64,000 nucleotides of DNA from Cellulomonas edaphi (GCF_030362815.1 NZ_JAUCGR010000001.1:116024-180023), one strand, 5' to 3'; shown: positions 8,333 to 16,759, counted from the stretch's first letter. The notes: generated from the letters alone by a model not told the origin. Translations and numbers: made by a program.

Positions 8333-10011
8333 GCTGCACCTCCGGTCGTCTCGATCGCCGCGCGCGTTCCGCGCGACGCGCGCAGGCTGCGCCGTGCTGC
8401 TCGTCCCTCACGCCACGCGGTTACCACGAAGCCGCCCAGGATCACGGTGTTCGTCGCGTTCCAGGCGAGGGCCAGGCTGGGGTAGCCGTTGCTGAGGTCC
8501 TTCCACACGCCCACCACCGTGGTGAGGGCCAGGAAGACGAAGACCAGCACCTGCGGCTGGATGAACGCGAACGGCGACCGGTAGTCCCCCTTCGCCCCCG
8601 TGACGTGCCACGCCTGCTCCCGCCGGAAGATCGCGTTGAGGAGAGCGCGCACGTAGATGGGGAACGACACCGCGGCCATGAGCAGCGTCTGCCAGCGGAA
8701 CGAGCCCAGCGTGTAGAAGGCGACCAGCACCTGCATCACGTAGAAGCCGGCGTAGTAGAGCAACCACGTGGCCGGCGTGATCGTCAGGTTCATGGGCGTG
8801 AGGTTGAGGTAGATCTGCAGCGGCGGCACCAGGATGAGCAGCAGCGGTGCGATCCCCGTGAGGTAGAACGTGGCGGTCACCGTGTACTGCAGCCGCTGGT
8901 CCACCGTGAGCCGGCGCCGGCGCGACATCGGGTTGTGGGTGAGCATGATCTCGAAGCCGCCCGTCGCCCACCGCAGCTGCTGCTTGGTGTAGGCCTCGAC
9001 GGTCTCGGGGGTGTCGCCCACCGCGAGCGTCTGCGGGATGTAGATGGTGCGCCAGCCGTTCTCGTGCAGCATGAGCGAGGTCCACACGTCCTCCGACTTG
9101 GAGTCGGAGTAGATGCCGCCCACGTCCTCGATCGCTGCGCGTCGGAAGATCACGTTGGTGCCCACGCAGAACGCGGCGTTGAACCGGTTCCGGCCCGGCT
9201 GGATGAAGCGGTAGAAGACCGCCTGCATGTAGCCCGCGCCCTTGCTCACGACCGTGTGCAGGTTGCCGTACGCCTGCGGGGTCTGCACGAACGCGACGTC
9301 GTCCGCCGCGAAGAACGGCACCGTCTCGTGCAGGAACTCGGGGCGCGGCACGAAGTCGGCGTCGAAGACGACGAAGAGCTCGCCGTTGGTCAGCGACAGC
9401 GCGTGGTTGAGGTTGCCCGCCTTCGCGCCGTTCGTCGACAGGCGGCGGACGTACCTGGCCCCCAGCTCGCCGGCCAGTGCACGCACGTCGTCGGACCGGC
9501 CGTCGTCGAGCACCCAGGTCTGGTGCCGCCCCTGCATGGCGACCGCGGCGGTGACCGTGCGGCGGATGGTGTCCAGGTCCTCGCCGTACGTGGTGATGAA
9601 CACGTCGATGCTGACGGAGCGTCCGTCCAACGACATCGTCCAGTCCTGCGGGCTCGCTTCGGTGTGCCGCTGGAGGATCTCCTCCAGGCCGTACAGCCGG
9701 TCCTGCGCGTGGTGGAAGGTGAAGCCGCGGGGGTTGTAGCCCGAGGCCAGAACCGTCCACATGGCCAGCAGCGCATGCACCACCAGCACGGTCTCGGCGG
9801 CGATCACCATGACGTAGGGCAGCCAGTCGCCGCGGTTGGCGGGGTTGAGCAGGAAGAGCGCGTAGACCACGATCCCCGCGCTGGCGAGCAGCACCAGGAG
9901 CACCATCGACGGGCTCTGCGCGATCTCGGTCTCGCGCGAGCGTGCCGGCCGGGCCCGTGGCTCGTCGGTGCGGCGTGGTTCGAAGAGGAGTCGGTCGAAC
10001 GTGGTGGTCAT
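8329..10011 (-). CDS. Processive beta-glucan synthase, glycosyltransferase family 2 (cellulose/curdlan synthase-like)
   Basis: A 560-residue inner-membrane GT2 enzyme. Two N-terminal TM segments (about 36-56 and 64-88) precede the cytoplasmic catalytic domain with every processive-synthase motif: VLDDG (167-171), DxD in FDADF (216-220), SED in place of TED (306-308) and QQLRW (344-348); several TM helices follow from about 372. Such enzymes polymerise a UDP-sugar and extrude the chain. No PilZ domain is present. Cellulose, curdlan and hyaluronan synthases share these motifs, so the product is not fixed by them, but the coupled GH81 endo-beta-1,3-glucanase favours a beta-1,3-glucan. ATG 10011 lies 18 nt downstream of a large structured leader. 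Confidence 0.85.
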   Translation of the reverse strand: MTTTFDRLLFEPRRTDEPRARPARSRETEIAQSPSMVLLVLLASAGIVVYALFLLNPANRGDWLPYVMVIAAETVLVVHALLAMWTVLASGYNPRGFTFHHAQDRLYGLEEILQRHTEASPQDWTMSLDGRSVSIDVFITTYGEDLDTIRRTVTAAVAMQGRHQTWVLDDGRSDDVRALAGELGARYVRRLSTNGAKAGNLNHALSLTNGELFVVFDADFVPRPEFLHETVPFFAADDVAFVQTPQAYGNLHTVVSKGAGYMQAVFYRFIQPGRNRFNAAFCVGTNVIFRRAAIEDVGGIYSDSKSEDVWTSLMLHENGWRTIYIPQTLAVGDTPETVEAYTKQQLRWATGGFEIMLTHNPMSRRRRLTVDQRLQYTVTATFYLTGIAPLLLILVPPLQIYLNLTPMNLTITPATWLLYYAGFYVMQVLVAFYTLGSFRWQTLLMAAVSFPIYVRALLNAIFRREQAWHVTGAKGDYRSPFAFIQPQVLVFVFLALTTVVGVWKDLSNGYPSLALAWNATNTVILGGFVVTAWREGRAARRSLRASRGTRAAIETTGGAA

Positions 10012-10029
10012 GATGGCCCCCGTCACGTG

Positions 10030-10135
10030 CGTCGAAGACGGGCCACCAGGGCCCACCTCTGCCGTTGCGACGGCGTCGGTGGCGCCAGTCCGCCGAGGTG
10101 CGCCTGGACTGGCGCCTCCGGGGATGTCTTCGACG
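10030..10135 (-). promoter_or_regulatory. Structured 5' leader of the glucan synthase operon, riboswitch-like
   Basis: Read leftward, this 106-nt segment is closed by a perfect 10-bp stem (10126-10135 with 10030-10039). Inside are three perfect hairpins: an 11-bp stem (10106-10116 with 10081-10091, 14-nt loop), a 5-bp stem with 4-nt loop (10061-10074) and a 5-bp stem with 5-nt loop (10040-10054) abutting the closing stem. The large loop carries CACCUC, which is complementary to GAGGUG in the linker at 10054-10059, so a pseudoknot is possible. It ends 18 nt before the ATG. It matches no riboswitch class I can recall; function unproven. Confidence 0.55.
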
Positions 10136-10276
10136 GTACGGACGCATCGCGCGGAATGTCCACCAACGCGCCGTGTGCTCCAGGTCACACCCGGATGAAC
10201 GCCGAGGGGCGCCGTCCGGCGTCCTTCCGGCGCCCGTCCGGCTCCCGACCGGCGGACGGCGCGGCCCCTGCGTAGC

Positions 10277-10897
10277 GTGACCGGCGTGGACACCTTCGAC
10301 CTGAGCTCGCTCGACTTCGCGCTGGCCGTGGCTGACTGGCGCATGCGCGTGGCGCGCATCTACGCCGACGTCCGCGCAGCCGACGACCCGGCCGCGGCCC
10401 ACCGGGGCTGGGTGGCCGCGCGCGACGACCTGTTCGCCACCCACCCGGCGTCGCCGGTGCTGGACCGCTCGTCGTTCACGGGGCTCGACGTCGCGCCCTA
10501 CGACCCCGCGCTGCGGTTCGTCGTGCCGGTGCTGCCCACCGAGCCTCGTCGGATGGACGTGCCGACCGGCACCGACGGCGTCGTGCCCTTCGAGCGGGTG
10601 GGTCGGCTCGAGCTGCCCGGGCTCGGTCAGCTGGCCGTGTGGGCGCTGCGCTCGTACGGCGGCGGCCTGTTCGTCCCGGTCAAGGACGCCCTCGCCGGGC
10701 GCGGCACGTACGGCGGCGGGCGGTACCTCATCGACACCATCAAGGGCGCGAACCTGGGCGCGACCGACGACGGCCTCGTCGTCGACCTCAACTTCGCCTA
10801 CAACCCCTCGTGCGCGTACGACCCGGCCTGGGCCTGCCCGCTCGCGCAGGCGGAGAACACGCTGGCCGTGCCGCTCGACGTGGGCGAGCGCGGGTGA
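10277..10897 (+). CDS. DUF1684 family protein
   Basis: A 206-residue cytoplasmic protein. The C-terminal YNPSCAYDPAWACPLAQAEN is the diagnostic DUF1684 segment, preceded by GGGRYLIDTIKGA and DLNFAYNPSC. The family is widespread in actinobacteria and of unknown biochemical role; the conserved Cys and Asp suggest a binding pocket. GTG 10277 and GTG 10286 are both possible starts with no good ribosome site before either. It is divergent from the glucan synthase operon and its stop overlaps the next gene. Confidence 0.85.
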   Translation: MTGVDTFDLSSLDFALAVADWRMRVARIYADVRAADDPAAAHRGWVAARDDLFATHPASPVLDRSSFTGLDVAPYDPALRFVVPVLPTEPRRMDVPTGTDGVVPFERVGRLELPGLGQLAVWALRSYGGGLFVPVKDALAGRGTYGGGRYLIDTIKGANLGATDDGLVVDLNFAYNPSCAYDPAWACPLAQAENTLAVPLDVGERG

Positions 10898-11691
10898 GCA
10901 TCACCGCGATGTGGGCGTGGGACAACCCCGTCCCGGCGTCGCAGGATGCCCGCGGGCGGGGGTACGCGCCCGCGGCGCCCGACGAGCTCGTGGCGTTCAC
11001 GCGTGCGCACGATCTGACGCGCGTGATGCTGTCGGCCCCCTGGGCGGCCGACGAGGGACCGGTGGGCCAGTGGTTCACGGCCGCGCTGCGCGCGCTCGAC
11101 GGCGCCGGGGTCTCGGCGGCCGCACTGGGCGGCGACCCCGGGTGGTTAACGGCTCCGCGGCTAGCCGTGCAGTGGTCGCGAGCCGCACGCGCGGCCGGCG
11201 CCACGCAGATCCAGCTCGACGTCGAGCCGTGGGCGCTGCCCGCCTGGCAGTCGGACCGGGACGGGGCGATCCGCCGGTGGCTGGCGGTCCTCGACGCGGT
11301 TCGCGCCGACGCTCCCGAGTGCCCCGTCGGCATCGACTGCCCGTGGTGGCTCGCGTCCGAGCCCTGGGGGCACGGCACCGTGCTCGACGCCGCGCTGGAG
11401 CGTGCCGACCGGATCGTGGTGGTGGCGTTCAGCGACCACGCCGCCGGGCCGGACGGGATCGTCGCTCTCGCCACGCCGGCCGCGCGGCGCAGCACGGTCC
11501 CCTTCACCATCGGGGTCGAGACCGACACCCCGGAGGTCGCGGGTGGTGCGCGCTTCACGTTCTACGACGAGGGGCCCGTCGTGCTCGAGCGCGAGGCCGC
11601 GCTGGTCGATGCCGCGTTCGCCGACACGGCGGGGTACGAGGGTGTCGCCGTGGAGCACCACAGGGCATGGCGAGCCCTTCTGGAGCCCTAG
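10894..11691 (+). CDS. Hypothetical protein, possible TIM-barrel
   Basis: A 265-residue protein from GTG 10894, translationally coupled to the DUF1684 gene. No signal peptide or TM. Alternation of short hydrophobic strands and helices, with acidic residues at strand ends (QIQLDVEPW, CPVGIDCPWW, RIVVVAFSDH, FTIGVETDT, FTFYDEG), suggests a TIM-barrel like those of some glycoside hydrolases, but I do not recognise a family. It contains a TTA codon at 11146-11148, very rare in this genome background. The stop lies 6 bp from the stop of the converging DNA glycosylase gene. Confidence 0.75.
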   Translation: MSITAMWAWDNPVPASQDARGRGYAPAAPDELVAFTRAHDLTRVMLSAPWAADEGPVGQWFTAALRALDGAGVSAAALGGDPGWLTAPRLAVQWSRAARAAGATQIQLDVEPWALPAWQSDRDGAIRRWLAVLDAVRADAPECPVGIDCPWWLASEPWGHGTVLDAALERADRIVVVAFSDHAAGPDGIVALATPAARRSTVPFTIGVETDTPEVAGGARFTFYDEGPVVLEREAALVDAAFADTAGYEGVAVEHHRAWRALLEP

Positions 11692-11697
11692 CTGGCG

Positions 11698-12630
11698 TCA
11701 GCGCTGGCAGTGCGGGCAGAAGTACAGCTTGCGGGCCGCCATGTCCTCGACCACCACGGGTGTCCCGCACACGCGGCACGGCAGCCCGGCCCGGCCGTAG
11801 ACCCAGTGCCGCAGGGCGGTGTCCGCGAGCGCCGCGGCCCGCCCCTCGGCGTCCAGGTCCTCGCGGGTGAGGATCGCTCCGTCCCGGATGCCGTCCGCGA
11901 GCAGCGTCGCCCAGTCGCGCCACAGCGCGCGCACCACGTCGCCCGGGACCGCACGACCGGGCGTGCGCGGGTCCAGGCGCGCGCGGAACAGCAGCTCGGC
12001 GCGGTAGATGTTGCCGATGCCGGCCACCACCGACTGGTCCATGAGCAGCTGCCCGACCGCCACTCCCCGCGTGGTGATCCGATCGACGACCACCGCACCG
12101 GCGGCCTCCAGGTCCTCCGTGCTGGCGGGGTCCGGCCCGAGCCGGTCGACGACCGCCTGCACCTCCTGGGGGTCGAGCACCTCGCACGCCGACGGGCCGC
12201 GCAGGTCGGCCACCGACTCGGCGGACGCGAGCCGCACGCGCACCTGACCCACGGGGTCGGGTGGGAAGTGGGCCAGCAGGCCGCCCTCGTCGGCCGGCGC
12301 CTCCCGCTCGTCCTCGCCCATGCGCAGCACGCGGCGCAGCCGCGGGGCCCCCATGCTGCCCACCGCTGCCTGCCCGTCCACGATCGGCGTGATGCGACCG
12401 TAGAAGTCCCACGCGCCGTACAGCCCCAGGTGGACGCGCAGCACGTCGCCGGACTCGAACGTGCAGAACAGCTGCTTGCCGACCGCATGCACCTCGAGCA
12501 TCCGCTGCCCGTCGAGGCGAGCCGCGCCGGCGGCGAACCGGCCCTGCGGGGAGCTCACCGCCAGGGGCGGCCCGACGAGGTCAGCTCCCACCTGGAGCGC
12601 GATGCGGTGGACGGTATGACCTTCGGGCAC
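11698..12630 (-). CDS. nei: Fpg/Nei-family DNA glycosylase (endonuclease VIII-like)
   Basis: A 310-residue bifunctional base-excision repair enzyme. The mature N-terminal Pro of PEGHTVHRIA acts as the Schiff-base nucleophile, followed by catalytic Glu; a conserved Lys lies in AVGKQLF near residue 55; the helix-two-turn-helix includes DQSVVAGIGNIYRAELLF; the C-terminal zinc finger is CxxC (CRVC) and CxxC (CPHC). PEGHT rather than PELPE marks it as Nei-type, so the expected substrates are oxidised pyrimidines. GTG 12630 places Pro immediately after the initiator, as the mechanism requires. Confidence 0.93.
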   Translation of the reverse strand: MPEGHTVHRIALQVGADLVGPPLAVSSPQGRFAAGAARLDGQRMLEVHAVGKQLFCTFESGDVLRVHLGLYGAWDFYGRITPIVDGQAAVGSMGAPRLRRVLRMGEDEREAPADEGGLLAHFPPDPVGQVRVRLASAESVADLRGPSACEVLDPQEVQAVVDRLGPDPASTEDLEAAGAVVVDRITTRGVAVGQLLMDQSVVAGIGNIYRAELLFRARLDPRTPGRAVPGDVVRALWRDWATLLADGIRDGAILTREDLDAEGRAAALADTALRHWVYGRAGLPCRVCGTPVVVEDMAARKLYFCPHCQR

Positions 12631-12734
12631 CCGGTCACCGTACGCGTTACGGGCGACCCTGGCGCCGTCCGGCGCATGGGCGACCCTGCCGCCGTCCGGC
12701 GCATCGGCGCTGACGTCAGGGCCGATGCCCGCGC

Positions 12735-14576
12735 TCAGGCGACGTGCAGCACCTTCGCCACCGGCGTGCCGGTCGGCGGCGTCACGGGCGCGGGGGCCGG
12801 GGCCTGCGCGGCAGCCTCCAGCACGTCGGTGATCTCCGTGCCGATCAGCTCGTAGCGCTCCAGGAGCGCGTCGCGCAGCGCCTCGACGAGGTGCCGGTTG
12901 CGGCTCAGGAGCCGGCGGACGTGGCTGCGCGCGTCGTCGAGCACGGTCTCCAGCTGCTCGCGCGCGCTGCTGTCGCTCAGCACCGCGGAGACCAGGTCGT
13001 GCGGCGTCGCCGCGAACGAGATGAGCGAGCCCGTCATGCCCGCGGCCCCCACCATCTGCGCGGCGGTCTTCGTCGCGGCGGCGAGGTCCGAGGCCGGCCC
13101 GGTGGAGGTCTGCCCGAAGAAGAGCTCCTCGGCCACCCAGCCACCCATGGCGATCTGCACCAGTGCCTGCAGGTCGTACTGCGAGTGCGTCCACACCTCT
13201 TCGCACTCGCCGTGCGCCAGCAGGCCCAGGGCGCTGCCGCGGCGCACGATCGTCAGCACCTCGAGCGTGCGGTTGGGTGCCACGAGCCACGCGACGGTGG
13301 CGTGCCCCGCCTCGTGCGTCGCGATGAGCTCCTGCTCGGCGGCGGTGTAGCGCACGGGCTGGCCGATGCCGACCATCTCGGTGATGCGGGCCTGCTCCAC
13401 GTCGTGGAACGACATCTGCAGCGAGCCGCGGCGCAGCGCGTTCACGAGCGCCTCGTCGAGCAGGTGCTCGATCATGACGGGCGTCCACCCGTTGGTGGCC
13501 GCCGCCACCCGGTCGCGCATCACGGGGTCGTCGAGGTCCGCGTCGTGCGCACGCCTGGTCAGGAAGTGGTCCACCAGCTCGCGGCGGCCGAGCGCGTCCG
13601 GCGTCGAGAAGGTCAGGTGCCGGTCGAACCGGCCGGGTCGCAGCAGCGCCGGGTCCAGGGAGTCGGCGCGGTTGGTCGCCGCGATCAGCAGGATGGGCGC
13701 GCGGCCCGGCCGGCGCTGCTTGATCTGTCGCTGCGCGGGCAGGAACAGGTTGAGGCGGGCGACCAGGCGGTTGTACATCTTGTCCGCGCCGGTGGGCTCG
13801 TCGAACGACTGCATCTGCACCAGCAGCTCGTTGACCACGCCGCCCGTGCCCTCGGAGACCACCTGGTTGCGCACCACGCCGCGGTGGAACCCCGACATCG
13901 GCGACGCCGTCATGCCGGACGTCATGCCGCCGCGGGCCATGGCGATCGCGTCGATCTCCTCGATGAACCCGATCGCACCCCCCTCGGCACGGGCCGCCTT
14001 GCGCAGCGCCTTGAAGTAGGAGCGGATCCGCTTGGCCGTCGCGCCGTAGTACATCGACTGGAAGGACGTCGCCGAGACGAACAGGAACGGCACGCCCGCC
14101 TCGGCGGCCATCGCCTTGGCCGTCATCGTCTTGCCGGTGCCGGGCAGGCCCTCGAACAGCAGCCCGCGGCGCGGGGAGCCGCCCATCTGGTCCGCGAACC
14201 GGCGGTGCGTCTGGAACAGGTCGATGGACCGGCGCACGTCCTCCTTGACGGGGTCGATGCCGACCACGTCGTCGAGCCGCACGTCCACCTGCTCCGGCCG
14301 GTACACCAGGTGCGGCGAGCGCGCCGACCCCATCTGCGTCGCGACCACCATGAGGAGCATGAGCGCGAAGAACGCGACGATCGTGAGCAGGAACGGGTCG
14401 ATCTGCGGCAGCGGCGGCAGGATCGAGCGGCCGGTGACGGCGGCGGTGATGACGTAGGCCTCGATCAGCAGCGCGAACGTCGCGAACCGGTAGACCCGCC
14501 GGCGGCGCATCCGCTCCCGGTCGAGCGCGATGTCGTGCGCTCCCTGGCGGATGGGCGAGACGAGCTCTTCGGCCAC
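12735..14576 (-). CDS. FtsH-like membrane AAA+ zinc metalloprotease
   Basis: A 613-residue protein. Two TM segments (about 31-47 and 61-80) are separated by only about a dozen residues, unlike the large outer loop of canonical FtsH. The AAA module has Walker A GLPGTGKT (143-150), second region of homology with arginine fingers in LLRPGRFDR (311-319), then the protease motif HEAGH (421-425) and the third-ligand segment SDLAAATK. Walker B reads FIEEIDA (204-210): the usual Asp is Glu. About 80 residues, Gly/Met-rich at first, separate Walker B from the second region of homology, longer than normal. Likely a paralogue of the housekeeping FtsH, degrading membrane or misfolded proteins. GTG 14576 has AAGGA upstream. 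Confidence 0.88.
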   Translation of the reverse strand: MAEELVSPIRQGAHDIALDRERMRRRRVYRFATFALLIEAYVITAAVTGRSILPPLPQIDPFLLTIVAFFALMLLMVVATQMGSARSPHLVYRPEQVDVRLDDVVGIDPVKEDVRRSIDLFQTHRRFADQMGGSPRRGLLFEGLPGTGKTMTAKAMAAEAGVPFLFVSATSFQSMYYGATAKRIRSYFKALRKAARAEGGAIGFIEEIDAIAMARGGMTSGMTASPMSGFHRGVVRNQVVSEGTGGVVNELLVQMQSFDEPTGADKMYNRLVARLNLFLPAQRQIKQRRPGRAPILLIAATNRADSLDPALLRPGRFDRHLTFSTPDALGRRELVDHFLTRRAHDADLDDPVMRDRVAAATNGWTPVMIEHLLDEALVNALRRGSLQMSFHDVEQARITEMVGIGQPVRYTAAEQELIATHEAGHATVAWLVAPNRTLEVLTIVRRGSALGLLAHGECEEVWTHSQYDLQALVQIAMGGWVAEELFFGQTSTGPASDLAAATKTAAQMVGAAGMTGSLISFAATPHDLVSAVLSDSSAREQLETVLDDARSHVRRLLSRNRHLVEALRDALLERYELIGTEITDVLEAAAQAPAPAPVTPPTGTPVAKVLHVA

Positions 14577-14672
14577 GAGGTGTGTCCTTTCGTGCTGGTC
14601 AGGGCGGACACCCCATCGTCAGGCCGCCCACCGGAACCGGCAAGATCGGACATATCGGACCACCCGATCGGA

Positions 14673-15467
14673 CTAACCGGCGCGCAGGGTCCTGCCCAGC
14701 GCCTCGATCTCGATCTCCGAGAGGCCCACGCCCTCGCGCAGGTAGCCCGCGAACGAGCCGTGCACGCGGTCCATCTCGTCGAACGCGGCCTGCAGGTAGT
14801 CGGCCCGCACCTCGAGCAGCGGCACGAGCACGCCGGGGTCGCCACCGCCGGCCTCGACCTGCGACAGCAGGGGCGCGTAGGCCGCGTGGACGGCGGGGTT
14901 CACCGCCAGGAACTCCTCGCTCGCCTGCTCACGCGTCACTCCCGCCGCCAGCAGCAGGATCGTCGCCGCCCAGCCCGTGCGGTCCTTGCCCGCCGTGCAG
15001 TGGAAGATCAGGGGGACACGCTCGGGGTCGACGACCAGGCGCACGAAGGCCGCGTACGCCTTGCGCGCGGACGCGCTGCTCACGAGCGCGCGGTAGGTGG
15101 TCCGCATCTGCTCGCCGAGGTCCACGCCGGCGAGGCCGTGCGCGAGTCCACCCGGCTGACCGAAGAGGGCGGCCACCTGAGCCGCGGCCCCCGTGGGCAG
15201 GTCCGCGAGCACGTCCAGCTCCACCAGCTGCGCTCCCGCGGGCACGCGGTCGGGGCGCGTGCGGCGCTCGTCGGCCGTGCGCAGGTCGACCACGGTGCGG
15301 ATCGCCAGCGCCGCCAGGTCGGGGTCGTCGACGATCGCCTCGTCGACCAGCTCCGCTGAGCGGTACGCGACACCGGTGGCGACCCGGTGGCCGTCCGCCG
15401 TCCCCCGTCCCCCGATGTCACGCAGGTTGCCGAGATGCGCTGACGCGATGCGGTGCAGATCCGTCAC
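14673..15467 (-). CDS. Tyrosine-protein phosphatase (DSP-like)
   Basis: A 264-residue cytosolic phosphatase. The P-loop is HCTAGKDRTG (Cys nucleophile and Arg in CX5R form), preceded by the NLRDIGG and VVDLRTADE segments typical of the actinobacterial PtpB/lipid-phosphatase-like family. The Lys and Asp inside the P-loop (AGKDR) are features of the dual protein/phosphoinositide subgroup. GTG 15467 is the start. It lies upstream of the FtsH-like gene with about 95 bp between them, possibly co-transcribed. Substrate unknown. Confidence 0.9.
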   Translation of the reverse strand: MTDLHRIASAHLGNLRDIGGRGTADGHRVATGVAYRSAELVDEAIVDDPDLAALAIRTVVDLRTADERRTRPDRVPAGAQLVELDVLADLPTGAAAQVAALFGQPGGLAHGLAGVDLGEQMRTTYRALVSSASARKAYAAFVRLVVDPERVPLIFHCTAGKDRTGWAATILLLAAGVTREQASEEFLAVNPAVHAAYAPLLSQVEAGGGDPGVLVPLLEVRADYLQAAFDEMDRVHGSFAGYLREGVGLSEIEIEALGRTLRAG

Positions 15468-15496
15468 ACGGCGAGCCTAGACACCGAGGCGCGCGT

Positions 15497-16603
15497 TCAC
15501 GCGCTGACCGCGAGAGCCTCCTGACCGGCCAGGCCGAGCGTGTCGCGCAGCGTGGTACCCGGGTAGAAGTCGCGGAACAGCCCGGCCGCCCGCAGCGCCG
15601 GCACGGTGTGCTCGACGAGCTCGTGGAGGTCGGTGCGCAGGGACGCCGGCCGCACCGTGAAGCCGTCCGCGGCGCCGCTCTCGACCCAGTCGCCCACGAG
15701 GTCGGCCAGGTCCTCGGCCGTGCCGGCGTGCACCAGCGAGGCCGCATCACCCGCGACCCCGTCGAGCTCGGCCACCAGCTCGAGCCGGGCGCGCGCGCTC
15801 GCCTCGTCGGCGGCCAGCACGACGAACGCGTCGACCAGCACGCGCACGTCGCGCGGGTCGCGGCCCGCGCCCGCCACCGCGTCGAGCACCTGTGCCGTGC
15901 GTGCCTGAGCCTCGGCCCGACCGGTGGCGCGGATGCGCACCACGTCGGCGAACCGGGCAGCCACATCGAGGGACCCCGCAGCGCCCAGTCGCACCACGAT
16001 GGGCGGACGCCCCTGCGGCGGGGGCGGCGTGGCACCGCGCGCGCTGGCGGCGAAGTGGATGCCTTCGACGTCGACGTAGCTGCCCCGGCCCGCGAGCGCC
16101 GGCTGCGGCACGGCTCCGTCCCACCGGTCCCAGGACCGCAGCACCTGCTCCGCGGCGACGTCGAGGCGGTGGCCGCCGCTCGCCACGGCCGCAGCGACGT
16201 CGTCGCCCTGGTCGACGTCCGTGCCGCCCAGCTGCCACGCGGCGCGGCCGCCGCTCGCGCGATCGATCGACGCCACGGCCTGGGCCACGTCGCGCGGGTC
16301 GGTGTGGCGCGTGCCCACGCTCGCCACGAGCCCGATGCCCCGCGACCGCGGCCCCAGCCGAGCGGCGATCAGGGCGGGGTCGAGCCTGCCGCGCAGGGTC
16401 GTGTTGCGCGAGGCCTGCAGCGTGAAGTCGTCGTCGAACAGCACGAAGTCGAGCGTGCCGCGCTCGGCGAGGGCCACCAGCTCGAGCACGTGCGCGCCGT
16501 CGAACGGGCGCGCCGCCGTCGATCCGACGTCCTTCCAGGACGCGGCGCGGGCGCGGGTCTCGGTCAGGTCGAGGCCGATGTGGGCGTGGTTGAGGAAGGT
16601 CAT
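15497..16603 (-). CDS. LLM-class flavin-dependent monooxygenase
   Basis: A 368-residue luciferase-like TIM-barrel enzyme, with HAHIGLDL at the first strand, the FDDDFTLQ segment, and the RDVAQAVASIDRASGGRAAW helix of the NtaA/SnaA/DszA branch, which oxidises sulfur compounds, chelators or amines using reduced FMN. The protein ends with GLFRDFYPGTTLRDTLGL, common in this branch. The gene is preceded by a 27-codon leader ORF and a 25-bp imperfect dyad, an arrangement often seen ahead of sulfur-acquisition genes in actinobacteria; on that basis a sulfur-scavenging role is plausible but unproven. Confidence 0.88.
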   Translation of the reverse strand: MTFLNHAHIGLDLTETRARAASWKDVGSTAARPFDGAHVLELVALAERGTLDFVLFDDDFTLQASRNTTLRGRLDPALIAARLGPRSRGIGLVASVGTRHTDPRDVAQAVASIDRASGGRAAWQLGGTDVDQGDDVAAAVASGGHRLDVAAEQVLRSWDRWDGAVPQPALAGRGSYVDVEGIHFAASARGATPPPPQGRPPIVVRLGAAGSLDVAARFADVVRIRATGRAEAQARTAQVLDAVAGAGRDPRDVRVLVDAFVVLAADEASARARLELVAELDGVAGDAASLVHAGTAEDLADLVGDWVESGAADGFTVRPASLRTDLHELVEHTVPALRAAGLFRDFYPGTTLRDTLGLAGQEALAVSA

Positions 16604-16638
16604 GAGGGGATCCAGTCGGTCGCACGGGCGCGCTCGCG

Positions 16639-16722
16639 TCAGGAGACGGGCGCGATGGGTCGTCGGCTCAGCGACAACAGCGACAACAGGAGCGGGGCAT
16701 GGAGGCGACGGTCACGGCGCAT
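16639..16722 (-). CDS. 27-codon leader ORF upstream of LLM oxidoreductase
   Basis: ATG 16722 to TGA 16639 encodes a 27-residue peptide rich in Leu, Arg and Ser, with LLLSLLSLSRR in the middle. AGCGAGGGGG precedes the ATG at short spacing. It ends 35 nt before the oxidoreductase start. Position between a dyad-bearing promoter and the gene suggests a regulatory leader peptide (attenuation), but length alone cannot exclude chance. Confidence 0.4.
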   Translation of the reverse strand: MRRDRRLHAPLLLSLLSLSRRPIAPVS

Positions 16723-16734
16723 CCCCCTCGCTTT

Positions 16735-16759
16735 AATCCCGACTGATTCGGTAGGAAAT
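16735..16759. promoter_or_regulatory. 25-bp imperfect palindrome, candidate operator
   Basis: The 25-bp stretch, with TCCCGACTGA and TCGGTAGGA as the two halves, matches its own reverse complement at 8 of 12 half-site positions. It is an AT-richer island in an otherwise GC-rich intergenic region and lies about 12 bp upstream of the leader ORF, where a promoter or repressor site for the oxidoreductase is expected. Confidence 0.4.
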
